Positions 25,021-32,985 of a DNA stretch of 38,696 nt are shown one piece after another. Each line of letters starts with the position of its first letter. The stretch's first letter is position 1. The notes under the pieces were generated by a model, which was not told the origin of the DNA, searched no databases, and saw only the letters and a list, made by a program, of their open reading frames with translations. Source of the stretch: Hylemonella sp. UBA6679. Lineage in GTDB: Bacteria > Pseudomonadota > Gammaproteobacteria > Burkholderiales > Burkholderiaceae_C. The stretch is taken from NCBI GenBank assembly GCA_002454975.1, contig DKJZ01000018.1, forward strand, positions 1 through 38,696, read 5' to 3'. The position numbers were made by a program, and so were the translations under genes.

Positions 25021-25039
25021 TCGCTTCGCCTTGCCTCAT

Positions 25040-25060
25040 CCCGCGGCCAGTGGCCGCGGG
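25040..25060 (+). terminator. GC-rich hairpin between Liv receptor and permease genes
   Basis: CCCGCGGCC and GGCCGCGGG form a perfect nine-base stem around a three-base loop, 20 bases after the receptor stop. It is followed by CTTATTCCTGTCTTG, which is T-rich but has no uninterrupted T run. It probably acts as a partial terminator or mRNA stabiliser that keeps receptor levels above those of the membrane parts. Confidence 0.7.
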
Positions 25061-25087
25061 CTTATTCCTGTCTTGTAAGTGAATGTG

Positions 25088-25972
25088 ATGTTGGACATTT
25101 CACCGCAACTCTTTGCCTTGCAACTGATGACTGGCATTGCCCTGGGCGCTGTGTATGCGCTCTTGGCCATCGGTTTGTCGTTGATTTTTGGCATGCTCAC
25201 CGTGGTGAATTTCGCGCACGGCGCGTTCTTCATGGTCGGCGCTTTTTTGGGCGTTTACAGCCTAGGCGTCACTGGTAATTTTTGGTTCAGTTTGCTGTTG
25301 GTGCCGCTGGCCACCGGCGCCATTGGCTTGGTGTGTGAGCGGTTTTTGGTGCGTCCCTTGTATGGGCGCGGCATCGACTACCCGTTGCTGCTGACCTTTG
25401 GTTTGTCTTATGTGCTCATCGACGTGATGCGCTTTGTGTTTGGCATTGAGGGCTTGCCCAGCGCCACACCCGCGGCCTTGCGTGGGTCGGTCAATTTGGG
25501 CTTTGGGCATTTCCCGCTTTACCGCTTGTTTTTGATCGCAGCCACGGCTGTGATCGTGTTGGCCTTGTGGCTTTTCATTGAGAAAACGCGCTATGGCCTG
25601 ATCATTCGGGCGGGTTCGCGTGACTCTGAAATCGTCAAGGTCTTGGGCATCGACATTGCCAAAGTGTGGCTGCTGGTGTTTGGCATCGGTACAGCCATTG
25701 CTGGGTTGTCGGGCCTGTTGGCCGCACCCACGCGGGCGGTCAACCCCGAGATGGGCATTCCCATTTTGGCCGAATCGTTTGTGGTGACCGTTGTGGGAGG
25801 CATGGGCTCTTTGCCTGGTGCTGTGGTGGCAGGCTTGTTGGTGGGCGTGGTGTTTGCCATGACCTCGCTGGTGGCGCCTGAGTACGCCGAGCTGTCTATT
25901 TTTGTGCTCATGGCTGTGGTGCTGTTGTGGCGCCCGCAGGGCTTTTTCGGCAAAGCCGGTTTGATGAGCTAA
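25088..25972 (+). CDS. Branched-chain-type ABC transporter permease, LivH-like
   Basis: A 294-residue inner membrane permease with about eight helices. It starts LFALQLMTGIALGAVYALLAIGLSLIFGM, followed by VVNFAHGAFFMVGAF, the classic LivH opening. The EAA-like contact region contains GSRDSEIVKVLGIDIAKVW and the late block is VVGGMGSLPGAVVAGLLVG. It pairs with the LivM-like permease. The ATG at 25088 was preferred over an in-frame GTG at 25079 because a weak TAAGTGA purine stretch lies at suitable distance. Its stop is four bases before the LivM-like start. Confidence 0.9.
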   Translation: MLDISPQLFALQLMTGIALGAVYALLAIGLSLIFGMLTVVNFAHGAFFMVGAFLGVYSLGVTGNFWFSLLLVPLATGAIGLVCERFLVRPLYGRGIDYPLLLTFGLSYVLIDVMRFVFGIEGLPSATPAALRGSVNLGFGHFPLYRLFLIAATAVIVLALWLFIEKTRYGLIIRAGSRDSEIVKVLGIDIAKVWLLVFGIGTAIAGLSGLLAAPTRAVNPEMGIPILAESFVVTVVGGMGSLPGAVVAGLLVGVVFAMTSLVAPEYAELSIFVLMAVVLLWRPQGFFGKAGLMS

Positions 25973-25976
25973 GACC

Positions 25977-26957
25977 ATGAATGCTTTGATTGATTTGGCA
26001 CGCGCCCACCGAGTGGCCTCGGTGCTCTTGTTTTTGTTGGTTTTTCCTTTTTTGATGCCCTACGACGCCTTGTCGGTCAACATCTTGATCTTTGGCTTGT
26101 ACGCCGTGGGCTTCAATTTGTTGTTTGGCTACACCGGCATGCTGTCCTTTGGGCACGCAGCGTTTCTTGGGGTGGGTTCTTACCTCGCGGGCATTGCCGT
26201 GGTGAGCGGTGGCTGGCCCTGGTGGGCAGCCATTGCATTGGGTGTGGTGAGTGCCAGCTTGGTCGGTGTGCTGATGGGCTATCTGGCCATACGCACACGC
26301 GGCATTTACTTCAGCATGGTCACGCTGGCTTTGGCGCAAATCATTTACTACGTGTTTTACAAAGCCGATGGCTGGACAGGTGGTGAAAACGGTTTGCGTG
26401 GCGTCAAGGTAGAGACCATCAACCTGCCTGGCATCAGCATTGACTTCATCGACCCACTCAACAAGTACTACGTGATTTTGTTTTTTGTGGCGGTGGCCAT
26501 GTGGTTCATTTCGCGCGTGTTGAACTCGCCCTTTGGGGCTGTCATCGAGTCCATCCGCGAGAACGAAAAACGCGCTGTGGCGTGCGGCTATGACGTGGCC
26601 CGCGCAAAGTTGCTGGTGTTTGTGCTCTCAGCTGGCATCTGTGGTCTGGCGGGCACCTTGCGTGCCTTGCACCTCTCGGTGGTGCCGATTGATTCCTTGC
26701 ACTACCTGCAAAGCGGACAAGCCGTGATGATGTGCTTGCTTGGCGGCATGGGCACGTTTTTTGGGCCCTTTGTGGGGGCTGCAGTTTTCTTGTACCTTGA
26801 GGACGTGGTGACCAACCTCACCCGCTACTGGATGGGTGTGGTGGGGGCCATTTTCATGGTGTTCGTGCTGTTCTTCCCCAAAGGCATATGGGGCACCTTG
26901 CTCGACATCATCGACCGTTGGCAGCATCGCACCCTTGAAAAAGAGGAGGGCGTATGA
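25977..26957 (+). CDS. Branched-chain-type ABC transporter permease, LivM-like
   Basis: A 326-residue inner membrane permease. Family blocks are LIFGLYAVGFNLLFGYTGMLSFGHAAFLGVGSYLAG near residues 42-77, AIRTRGIYFSMVTLALAQIIYY, SIRENEKRAVACGYDVARAKLLVF (ATPase contact) and LLGGMGTFFGPFVGAAVF. It forms the heteromeric channel with the LivH-like protein. The C-terminus contains a short cytoplasmic tail ending EKEEGV. The stop overlaps the LivG-like start in an ATGA junction (26954-26957), indicating coupling. Confidence 0.92.
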   Translation: MNALIDLARAHRVASVLLFLLVFPFLMPYDALSVNILIFGLYAVGFNLLFGYTGMLSFGHAAFLGVGSYLAGIAVVSGGWPWWAAIALGVVSASLVGVLMGYLAIRTRGIYFSMVTLALAQIIYYVFYKADGWTGGENGLRGVKVETINLPGISIDFIDPLNKYYVILFFVAVAMWFISRVLNSPFGAVIESIRENEKRAVACGYDVARAKLLVFVLSAGICGLAGTLRALHLSVVPIDSLHYLQSGQAVMMCLLGGMGTFFGPFVGAAVFLYLEDVVTNLTRYWMGVVGAIFMVFVLFFPKGIWGTLLDIIDRWQHRTLEKEEGV

Positions 26958-27700
26958 GATCCACCCCCATTCTTGAAGTGCGCAACGCTTCGCGTTACTT
27001 TGGCAAATTTCGTGCGCTCAACAATGTGAGCGTGAGCTTTCAGCCTGGTGAACTCACCGCCATCATTGGCCCCAATGGCGCGGGCAAGAGCACGTTTTTC
27101 AACGTCATCAGCGGTGGCGTGCCACCAAGCTCAGGCCAGGTCTTGTTTGAAGGACAAGACATCAGCCACATTGCAGCGCATGAATTTGCCCGCATGGGCA
27201 TTGCCAAGAGCTTTCAAATCACCAATGTGTTCAAACACCTGAGCGCGCACGAGAACGTGCGCGTGGCTTTGCAAATGCAGGTCTCCAGGTTTGAGCTGTT
27301 TCGCTCGCGTGCCTCTTACCGCCTGCTGATCGAAGAGGCCGATGCCTTGCTGGTGCGTGTGGGTCTGGCCGATGTGCGCAACAAGCTCGCAGGCGACCTG
27401 GCCCACGGCCAGCAGCGCAGCCTGGAGGTGGCCATGGCCCTGGCTTGCCACCCCAAGCTCTTGCTGATGGACGAGCCAACCGCTGGCATGTCGCCTGAAG
27501 AAACCACCGTCATGATGGACTTGATCCTCAAGCTGGCCCAAGAGCGCACCGTGATTTTGGTGGAACACAAAATGAAAATGGTCATGGGTTTGTGCAAGCG
27601 CCTCATCGTGCTGCACCACGGCGAGCTGTTGGCTGAAGGTAACCCCGACGACATCCGAAACAACGCCGAAGTCAAGCGCGTTTATTTGGGCCAGCACTGA
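26954..27700 (+). CDS. Branched-chain-type ABC transporter ATPase, LivG-like
   Basis: A 248-residue ATPase. Walker A GPNGAGKST lies near residue 37-45, the Q-loop region is IAKSFQITNVFKHLSAHENV, the signature is LAHGQQRSLEVAMALA, and Walker B is LLLMDEPTAGMSPEE. The VILVEHKMKMVMGLCKRLIVLHHGE block near the end is typical of LivG. It works with the LivF-like ATPase as a heterodimer. The start overlaps the LivM-like stop, and nine bases separate its stop from the next gene. Confidence 0.93.
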   Translation: MRSTPILEVRNASRYFGKFRALNNVSVSFQPGELTAIIGPNGAGKSTFFNVISGGVPPSSGQVLFEGQDISHIAAHEFARMGIAKSFQITNVFKHLSAHENVRVALQMQVSRFELFRSRASYRLLIEEADALLVRVGLADVRNKLAGDLAHGQQRSLEVAMALACHPKLLLMDEPTAGMSPEETTVMMDLILKLAQERTVILVEHKMKMVMGLCKRLIVLHHGELLAEGNPDDIRNNAEVKRVYLGQH

Positions 27701-27709
27701 GGACACACC

Positions 27710-28414
27710 ATGCTCAAGGTAGAACAACTCAACGCCTGGTACGACCAGAGCCACGTCATTCAAGGTTTGGGCTTTCATGTGGGCCGCGGCGAAATCGTGA
27801 CCCTCATGGGTCGTAACGGCGCAGGCAAAACCACCACCCTGCGCACCATCATGGGCCTGCTGTCCAAAGCACGTGGCACCGTGGTGTTTGACGGGCAAGA
27901 CCTGCTGCCCATGGCCCCCCACCAGCGCTACCACCTGGGCCTGGCTTACGTGCCCGAAGAGCGGCGCATTGTCCCGGGCCTGAGCGTGCTGGAAAACCTG
28001 CAACTTGGCTTGCTGGCCAGCGCCCGGCGCGGCGAGATGGACGCCATGATCGACGAGATTGCCCAGACTTTTCCGCGTCTCAAAGAGCGCTTGTCGCAAG
28101 AGGGCACGTCGCTCTCAGGCGGGGAGCAGCAAATGCTGGCCATTGCGCGGGCCATGATGGCAAAGCCCCGCATGATTTTGCTCGACGAGCCCAGTGAAGG
28201 CATCATGCCGATTTTGGTGGACGAAATGTTTGAGCTGTTTGCCCGCATGAAGCAGCAAGGCACCACCATTTTGCTGGTGGAGCAAAACGTGGAGCGCGCC
28301 CTGGGCATTTCAGACCGCGCCTACATCCTCGACCAAGGCCAGATCGTGCACCAAGGCACCGCGGCCGAGTTGCTGGCTGATGAGGAAATTCAAGAAAAGT
28401 ATTGCGCGGTGTGA
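27710..28414 (+). CDS. Branched-chain-type ABC transporter ATPase, LivF-like
   Basis: A 234-residue ATPase, the last gene of the plus-strand catabolic operon. It opens with LKVEQLNAWYDQSHVIQGLGF, followed by Walker A GRNGAGKTT, the LivF-typical YVPEERRIVPGLSVLENLQLG, signature LSGGEQQMLAIARAM and Walker B MILLDEPSEGIMP. VEQNVERALGISDRAYILDQG closes the domain. The 96 bases that follow (28415-28510) contain no clear terminator; only the dedA -10 element is recognisable there. Confidence 0.93.
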   Translation: MLKVEQLNAWYDQSHVIQGLGFHVGRGEIVTLMGRNGAGKTTTLRTIMGLLSKARGTVVFDGQDLLPMAPHQRYHLGLAYVPEERRIVPGLSVLENLQLGLLASARRGEMDAMIDEIAQTFPRLKERLSQEGTSLSGGEQQMLAIARAMMAKPRMILLDEPSEGIMPILVDEMFELFARMKQQGTTILLVEQNVERALGISDRAYILDQGQIVHQGTAAELLADEEIQEKYCAV

Positions 28415-28496
28415 GGTCTTGGTGATTTTGAGATCGCAGCGTGTCACAACCTGCGGGCAATCTTTTGAGCGAGGCCGACGTTGGTGACAAGGCTGG

Positions 28497-28502
28497 GATA
28501 AT
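28497..28502 (+). promoter_or_regulatory. -10 hexamer upstream of dedA-like gene
   Basis: GATAAT (five of six consensus bases), preceded by TGG as an extended -10 would be, ends eight bases before the ATG. A start seven bases downstream of the hexamer would give a two-base leader. No Shine-Dalgarno sequence and no good -35 are seen. Confidence 0.4.
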
Positions 28503-28510
28503 CCCCACCC

Positions 28511-29152
28511 ATGGAAACCATCACCTTTCTCATCGATTTCATCCTGCACGTCGACCGCTACCTGGAGATGTTCGTGCAGAACTACGGCGTTTGGGTGTAT
28601 GCGCTGCTGTTTTTGATTGTGTTTGTGGAAACCGGGCTGGTGGTCATGCCGTTTTTGCCGGGGGACTCGCTTCTGTTTGTGGTGGGCGCATTGGCCGGGG
28701 CTGAGTTGCTGAGTTACCCCGTGGCCTGCACCGTGCTGATGGTGGCTGCCGTGCTGGGCGACCAAACCAATTACACGATAGGCCGGTACTTTGGCCCCAA
28801 GGTGTTTGGCTGGGAGCAGTCGAGGTTTTTCAACCGTGTGGCGTTTGACAAGGCGCACGCCTTCTACGAGACCTACGGCGGTGTGACCATCATCATTGCG
28901 CGCTTCATGCCATTTGTGCGCACCTTTGCCCCGTTTGTGGCGGGCGTGGCGGCCATGGACCGCGCCAAGTTCACCTTCTTCAACGTGGTGGGTGCAGCCA
29001 TTTGGGTGTTTGGCATTTGCACCGCGGGCTACTTCTTGGGCAGCTTGCCCTGGGTCAAGGCCAACCTCGACAAAATCATTTGGGCCCTCATCATCGTGCC
29101 GGGCTTGCTGGTGATGTTCGGCGCCTGGCGCAGCCGCCACCAAAAGCGCTGA
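28511..29152 (+). CDS. DedA family membrane protein (VTT domain)
   Basis: A 213-residue inner membrane protein of the DedA/SNARE-associated family. FVETGLVVMPFLPGDSLLFVVGALAG near residues 37-62 is the signature first half, with a conserved Glu and Pro-Gly-Asp. The second hallmark is FYETYGGVTIIIARFMPFVRTFAPFVAGVAAM, including the conserved Arg residues. NVVGAAIWVFGICTAGYFLG follows. Members act as lipid scramblases or undecaprenyl-phosphate transporters and affect membrane potential; which applies here is unknown. The gene stands alone between the Liv operon and the convergent amiC. Confidence 0.9.
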   Translation: METITFLIDFILHVDRYLEMFVQNYGVWVYALLFLIVFVETGLVVMPFLPGDSLLFVVGALAGAELLSYPVACTVLMVAAVLGDQTNYTIGRYFGPKVFGWEQSRFFNRVAFDKAHAFYETYGGVTIIIARFMPFVRTFAPFVAGVAAMDRAKFTFFNVVGAAIWVFGICTAGYFLGSLPWVKANLDKIIWALIIVPGLLVMFGAWRSRHQKR

Positions 29153-29168
29153 GCCTAACAGCTAGGCT
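29152..29168. terminator. Small hairpin between convergent dedA-like and amiC stops
   Basis: AGCCTA and TAGGCT form a six-base stem with a five-base loop that overlaps both stop codons (TGA of dedA, TAG of amiC). Its position suits a bidirectional terminator, but the stem is short and no T run follows on either strand. Confidence 0.3.
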
Positions 29169-30502
29169 GTGCGGTTGCGCGCCAGCGGCGGGTTGTTGGC
29201 GAAGTAGCGCACAATGCCGCGCATCAAGGCGTCCACCAGCTGGGTTTGGTAGGCCTCGTCTTTGAGTTTGATTTCTTCATCCGGGTTGCTGATGAAGGCC
29301 GCCTCCACCAGCACACTGGGAATATCGGGCGCCTTGAGCACGGCAAACCCTGCTTGCTCCACCCGGGGTTTGTGCAATTTGCCCACACGCCCAATCTCTT
29401 GCAACATGGCCCCGCCCAGTTTGAGCGAGTCTTTGATTTGCGCGGTGGTGCTCATGTCCAGCAGGGCGTGCTGCACTTGCGTGTCTTGCGATTTCACATT
29501 CACGCCGCCTATCAAATCGGCCTTGTTTTCTTTGGCCGCCATCCAGCGTGCCGCGGTGCTCGAGGCCCCGCCATGGCTCAAGGCAAACACACTCGCCCCT
29601 TGGGGCTTGGGGTCGTAGAAGGCATCGGCATGGATGCTCACCATCAAATCGGCTTGCACCTGGCGTGCTTTGTTCACGCGCACGTGCAGGGGCACAAAAA
29701 AATCAGCATCGCGGGTCATGTAGGCGCGCATGGGGTTGCCGCCTAGGCTGGTGTTGTTGATGCGCTCGCGCAAGCGCTGGGCAATTTGCAGCACCACGTC
29801 TTTTTCTTGGGTGCCACCTGGGCCAATGGCACCGGGGTCTTCGCCGCCATGACCGGGGTCCAGCGCAACGATGATGAGGCGATCGGTCAAGGCGCTGGGC
29901 GGGTTGTCAGGGCGTGTCTGCGTTTTGGGTGCGTCTGGCAGCACTTCTTTGGGCGGCGTGCTCTTGCGGGCTGTGGTTTGGGCGGTGTCTTTGCGGGCAA
30001 TGAGTTCACCCAGCGGGTCTTGCGTGCGCGCTGGCTCGGTGGGCGCTGGGGCATCACGCAAGCGCTGGGCAATGAGTTGCGCCAGCGGGTCAGCCGCTTG
30101 TGTGGGGTAGAGGTCCATCACCAGGCGATGCTGGTAGGCCGCCACAGGCTCGAGGCTGAACACCTGGGGGGCCATGGCCTGCTTGAGGTCAACCACCAGC
30201 CGCACCAGATCAGGGGCATGTTGCGCCACACGGATGCCAGCGATGTTGGGGTCGTCAGGCCGCACCTTGGCCACCAGGTCGCGCAGCTCAGGGCTGAGCT
30301 GCAAGCCCTCCATGTCCACGGCCAAGCGGGGTGGGTCTGGGATAAAACGCGTGCGTGTTTTAAGCGGCCGGTCCGACTCGATGGTCACGCGGGTGTAGTC
30401 GGCCGCAGGCCACACGCGCACCGCCACGATGCCCGCACCATGAGCCCAGGTATGCACCCCCATGACCAGCACGGTGCTTTCAAGGAACGTGCGGCGTTTC
30501 AT
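29162..30502 (-). CDS. amiC: N-acetylmuramoyl-L-alanine amidase (AmiC-type)
   Basis: A 446-residue periplasmic amidase that cuts the bond between MurNAc and the peptide stem during cell separation. The N-terminus KRRTFLESTVLVMG is a twin-arginine signal, as in E. coli AmiC. An AMIN domain (about residues 25-130) that targets the septum is followed by a linker rich in Pro/Thr/Lys (about 150-205) and the Amidase_3 catalytic domain. Zinc ligands are in LDPGHGGEDPGA, GTQEKDV and VSIHADAF; the catalytic Glu is in LVEAAFISNPDEE. It overlaps tsaE by an ATGA junction (30499-30502). Confidence 0.93.
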   Translation of the reverse strand: MKRRTFLESTVLVMGVHTWAHGAGIVAVRVWPAADYTRVTIESDRPLKTRTRFIPDPPRLAVDMEGLQLSPELRDLVAKVRPDDPNIAGIRVAQHAPDLVRLVVDLKQAMAPQVFSLEPVAAYQHRLVMDLYPTQAADPLAQLIAQRLRDAPAPTEPARTQDPLGELIARKDTAQTTARKSTPPKEVLPDAPKTQTRPDNPPSALTDRLIIVALDPGHGGEDPGAIGPGGTQEKDVVLQIAQRLRERINNTSLGGNPMRAYMTRDADFFVPLHVRVNKARQVQADLMVSIHADAFYDPKPQGASVFALSHGGASSTAARWMAAKENKADLIGGVNVKSQDTQVQHALLDMSTTAQIKDSLKLGGAMLQEIGRVGKLHKPRVEQAGFAVLKAPDIPSVLVEAAFISNPDEEIKLKDEAYQTQLVDALMRGIVRYFANNPPLARNRTA

Positions 30503-30996
30503 CCCGCCAGTGCCTCAAGAATGTCAGCACCCAAGACAGTGTTGGCCGTGAGGCTGATGTGGCGCTGTTCATCGTGCACGTCAAGGCGCACGTCCAGGTC
30601 TGCGACAGGCAGGTACGCGGCGGCTTTTTCTGGCCACTCCGCCAGCTTGAGGCCAGGGCTGGCAAAAATATCGCGAAAGCCGGCGTCTTCCCATTCGCGC
30701 GGGTCGCTGAAGCGGTAGAAGTCAAAGTGCCACACGGCCAGCGGCTGCCCTTGCAGCCTGGCATCGTGCGGCTCCACCACCGCGTAGGTGGGGCTTTTGA
30801 TGCGGCCTTCCACCCCCAAGGCGCGCAGCAAGTGCCGCACCAAGGTGGTTTTGCCCGCGCCCAAGTCGCCATGCAGCGCCACAAAAGCCTGGCCCACGCC
30901 CGGTGCGCTGGCCAAAGCTTGGGCCAGGTCTTGGGTGGCGGCCTCATTGGGGCACACAAGGTTTTTTACAATGGGCAGGTGTCGCTCAACAGCCAT
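30499..30996 (-). CDS. tsaE: tRNA threonylcarbamoyladenosine biosynthesis ATPase TsaE
   Basis: A 165-residue P-loop ATPase needed for N6-threonylcarbamoyladenosine at position 37 of ANN-decoding tRNAs. Walker A is LHGDLGAGKTTLVRHLL, followed by IKSPTYAVVEPH and HFDFYRFSDPREWEDAGF, the standard TsaE blocks, and LAEWPEKAAAYLP. The ATG at 30996 was chosen; a TTG codon sits directly before it. The 5' end overlaps the divergent queG start region by 18 bases. It is translated before amiC, an arrangement common in Gram-negative genomes. Confidence 0.93.
   Translation of the reverse strand: MAVERHLPIVKNLVCPNEAATQDLAQALASAPGVGQAFVALHGDLGAGKTTLVRHLLRALGVEGRIKSPTYAVVEPHDARLQGQPLAVWHFDFYRFSDPREWEDAGFRDIFASPGLKLAEWPEKAAAYLPVADLDVRLDVHDEQRHISLTANTVLGADILEALAG
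30967..30972 (+). promoter_or_regulatory. -10 hexamer of queG promoter, predicted leaderless start
   Basis: TACAAT (five of six bases) is followed by six bases and the queG GTG, so the start would fall on the G of GTG. It lies inside the tsaE coding region. No Shine-Dalgarno sequence precedes the GTG, and a 17-base-spaced -35 is not evident. Confidence 0.5.
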
Positions 30997-32118
30997 CAAT
31001 TCATCACTACGCAGTGGGTGTCAGACCTCCAGGGCTGGGGCCTTGAGCTTGGATTCTCCCAAATTGGCGTGAGCGATGTGGATTTGTCCCACGCCGAGCC
31101 CGGTTTATTGGCCTGGTTGGGGCAGGGCAACCATGGCGAGATGGCTTACATGGCCAGCCATGGCCTCAAGCGGGCCAGGCCGGCCGAATTGGTGCCAGGC
31201 ACGCTCAGCGTGATCACCGCGCGCATGGATTACTTGCCGCGCCACACTCAGGCAGACTGGCAAGCGCAAGAGACCCAGGCCCTGCATGAGCCTGGCACAG
31301 CGGTGGTCTCGGTGTATGCGCGGGGGCGGGACTACCACAAGGTGTTGCGCGCGCGCCTGCAAAAGTTGGCCGATCGCATCAGCCACAGCCTGGGGCCTTT
31401 GGGCTACCGCGTGTTCACCGATTCGGCGCCTGTGCTGGAGGCTGAGTTGGCCACGCGCAGCGGCCTGGGGTGGCGCGGCAAGCACACGCTGGTGCTCAAC
31501 CGTGAGGCTGGCTCCATGTTTTTTTTAGGCGAAATTTTTGTGGATGTGGCCTTGCCGCCCACGCCCCCGGTGAGTGGTCATTGCGGCACATGCTCTGCCT
31601 GCATCACAGCTTGCCCAACCCAGGCCATCACTGGCCCCTACCAGCTCGACGCACGGCGCTGTATTTCTTACCTCACCATCGAGCATGCAGGCCCCATCCC
31701 TGAGGCCTTGCGATCTCTCATGGGCAACCGCATTTATGGGTGCGACGACTGCCAAACCGCCTGCCCTTGGAACAAATACGCGCAGCGCAGCACCCTGCCA
31801 GATTTTGATGCCAGAGCGGGGCTGACCCACCCTCAGTTCCTCGCGTTGATGGCGTGGGATGAGACCGAATTTTTAAAGCGCACCGAGGGTTCGGCCATCC
31901 GTCGAATTGGTCATGCGCGCTGGCAACGCAACATCGCCGTGGCCATGGGCAATGCTTTGCGCAACGCGGCCTTGCCCGACAACGAGCGCCAAGCCATCAC
32001 AACGGCTTTGCAAAGGTGTTTGCCAAGTGCCAACGACCTGGTGCGCGAGCACCTGCAGTGGGCCTTAGCGCAAGACGCCCAAAGCCAAACTCAAGCTCAG
32101 CACCCCCAGCAGGGTTGA
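30979..32118 (+). CDS. queG: Epoxyqueuosine reductase
   Basis: A 379-residue cobalamin and iron-sulfur enzyme that converts epoxyqueuosine to queuosine in tRNA, the last step of the pathway. LGFSQIGVSDVDLSHAEPGLLAWL and HGEMAYMASH are the N-terminal family blocks; FTDSAPVLEAELATRSGLGWRGKHT contains the catalytic Asp. Two ferredoxin-type motifs supply two [4Fe-4S] clusters: CGTCSACITACPT and CDDCQTACPW. GTG at 30979 was chosen because of the -10 hexamer at the leaderless distance; GTG 31018 is an alternative. A much longer in-frame extension back to 30559 is antisense to tsaE and rejected. The 3' end overlaps the AEC gene by 54 bases. Confidence 0.93.
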   Translation: MSLNSHQFITTQWVSDLQGWGLELGFSQIGVSDVDLSHAEPGLLAWLGQGNHGEMAYMASHGLKRARPAELVPGTLSVITARMDYLPRHTQADWQAQETQALHEPGTAVVSVYARGRDYHKVLRARLQKLADRISHSLGPLGYRVFTDSAPVLEAELATRSGLGWRGKHTLVLNREAGSMFFLGEIFVDVALPPTPPVSGHCGTCSACITACPTQAITGPYQLDARRCISYLTIEHAGPIPEALRSLMGNRIYGCDDCQTACPWNKYAQRSTLPDFDARAGLTHPQFLALMAWDETEFLKRTEGSAIRRIGHARWQRNIAVAMGNALRNAALPDNERQAITTALQRCLPSANDLVREHLQWALAQDAQSQTQAQHPQQG

Positions 32119-32967
32119 GAGCGTGATGAGGCCGGCCACGTAGCTGCCTTCAAACCCCATGCGGCTGGCCAGCACATAAGCACTCGATGAGGTGGGCAGC
32201 GCCGAGAAGGCCAGCAGCACCGTGGTCTGCACCGGCGGCAGCGCCAGCAAGTGCGACAAGCCCCAGGCGCACAGCGGGAGCATGAGGTGTTTGATGCCCA
32301 GCAAGCACGCTGTGAGCGCCGGGGTTTGCTGGATGGCACCGAGTTTGAGGCCTGCCCCCGCAGCCATCAGCCCCAAGGGAATGGCCGCAGCACCGAGCCG
32401 CTCCACCGTGCTGCCGGCCCAGGAGGGCACCTCAAAGCCGCCCAGGTTCAATGCCATGCCACCGACTGTGGCCAAAATCAACGGGTTCTTCAGCAAGGCG
32501 GCTCCCAGCGGCTGCGTGTTGGCGCGTGCCATGGGCCAAACCGCGGCCACATTGAACATGGGTACGCAAAACCCGATCACGATGGACATCAGCAGCACGC
32601 CTTGTGCGCCACTGAGCCGGTCCATGATGGCCAAGCCCATGAGCCCATTGAAACGAAACGCAATTTGTGCGCTGGCAGCGTGGTGCCGCTGACCCAGGTG
32701 ACGCAGCCCGGGCAGGTAGGGCAGGGCATAGGCCATCGCAATGCCCAGCAAGCCCATGCTGACCGCGGCAGCCACCAGGCTCGAGGCAGCCCCCAAGTCC
32801 AGCGGGGTCTTGAGGATGTTCTTGAGCAGCAGCACCGGGAACAAAAAGAAGTACACCAGCGCTTCGACGCTCTTCCAAACGTTCTCATTGAGTGCAGTGA
32901 ATCGGCACAACAAATAACCGCACAAAATCAGAGAAAAATCCGGGATCAGCAGGTTCAGGTAAGTCAC
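32065..32967 (-). CDS. AEC family transporter (auxin efflux carrier-like)
   Basis: A 300-residue membrane protein with about ten helices. The fold opens with LIPDFSLILCGYLLCRF and VYFFLFPVLLLKNIL, followed by a central NPLILATVGGMALNLGG (helix break with conserved Asn-Pro) and a C-terminal half that starts IPLGLMAAGAGLKLG. These repeat patterns identify the AEC family, which exports or takes up organic anions such as malonate or malate in bacteria; the substrate is not predictable here. It starts with GTG 18 bases from the divergent CHI-like gene and ends inside queG. Confidence 0.85.
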   Translation of the reverse strand: MTYLNLLIPDFSLILCGYLLCRFTALNENVWKSVEALVYFFLFPVLLLKNILKTPLDLGAASSLVAAAVSMGLLGIAMAYALPYLPGLRHLGQRHHAASAQIAFRFNGLMGLAIMDRLSGAQGVLLMSIVIGFCVPMFNVAAVWPMARANTQPLGAALLKNPLILATVGGMALNLGGFEVPSWAGSTVERLGAAAIPLGLMAAGAGLKLGAIQQTPALTACLLGIKHLMLPLCAWGLSHLLALPPVQTTVLLAFSALPTSSSAYVLASRMGFEGSYVAGLITLSTLLGVLSLSLALGVLR

Positions 32968-32972
32968 TGAGC

Positions 32973-32979
32973 GAGAATA
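32973..32979. promoter_or_regulatory. Overlapping divergent -10 elements, AEC / CHI-like genes
   Basis: GAGAAT on the plus strand (32973-32978, four of six) would start transcription one base before the CHI-like ATG. TATTCT on the minus strand (32979-32974, four of six) would start it exactly at the AEC GTG. Both lie in the 18-base gap, so RNA polymerase could occupy only one direction at a time. Confidence 0.3.
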
Positions 32980-32985
32980 ACAGGC

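Noticed and set aside
30559..30978. 140-codon upstream extension of queG
   Set aside because: It is antisense to tsaE, lacks QueG-like sequence, and the queG family N-terminus begins after it.
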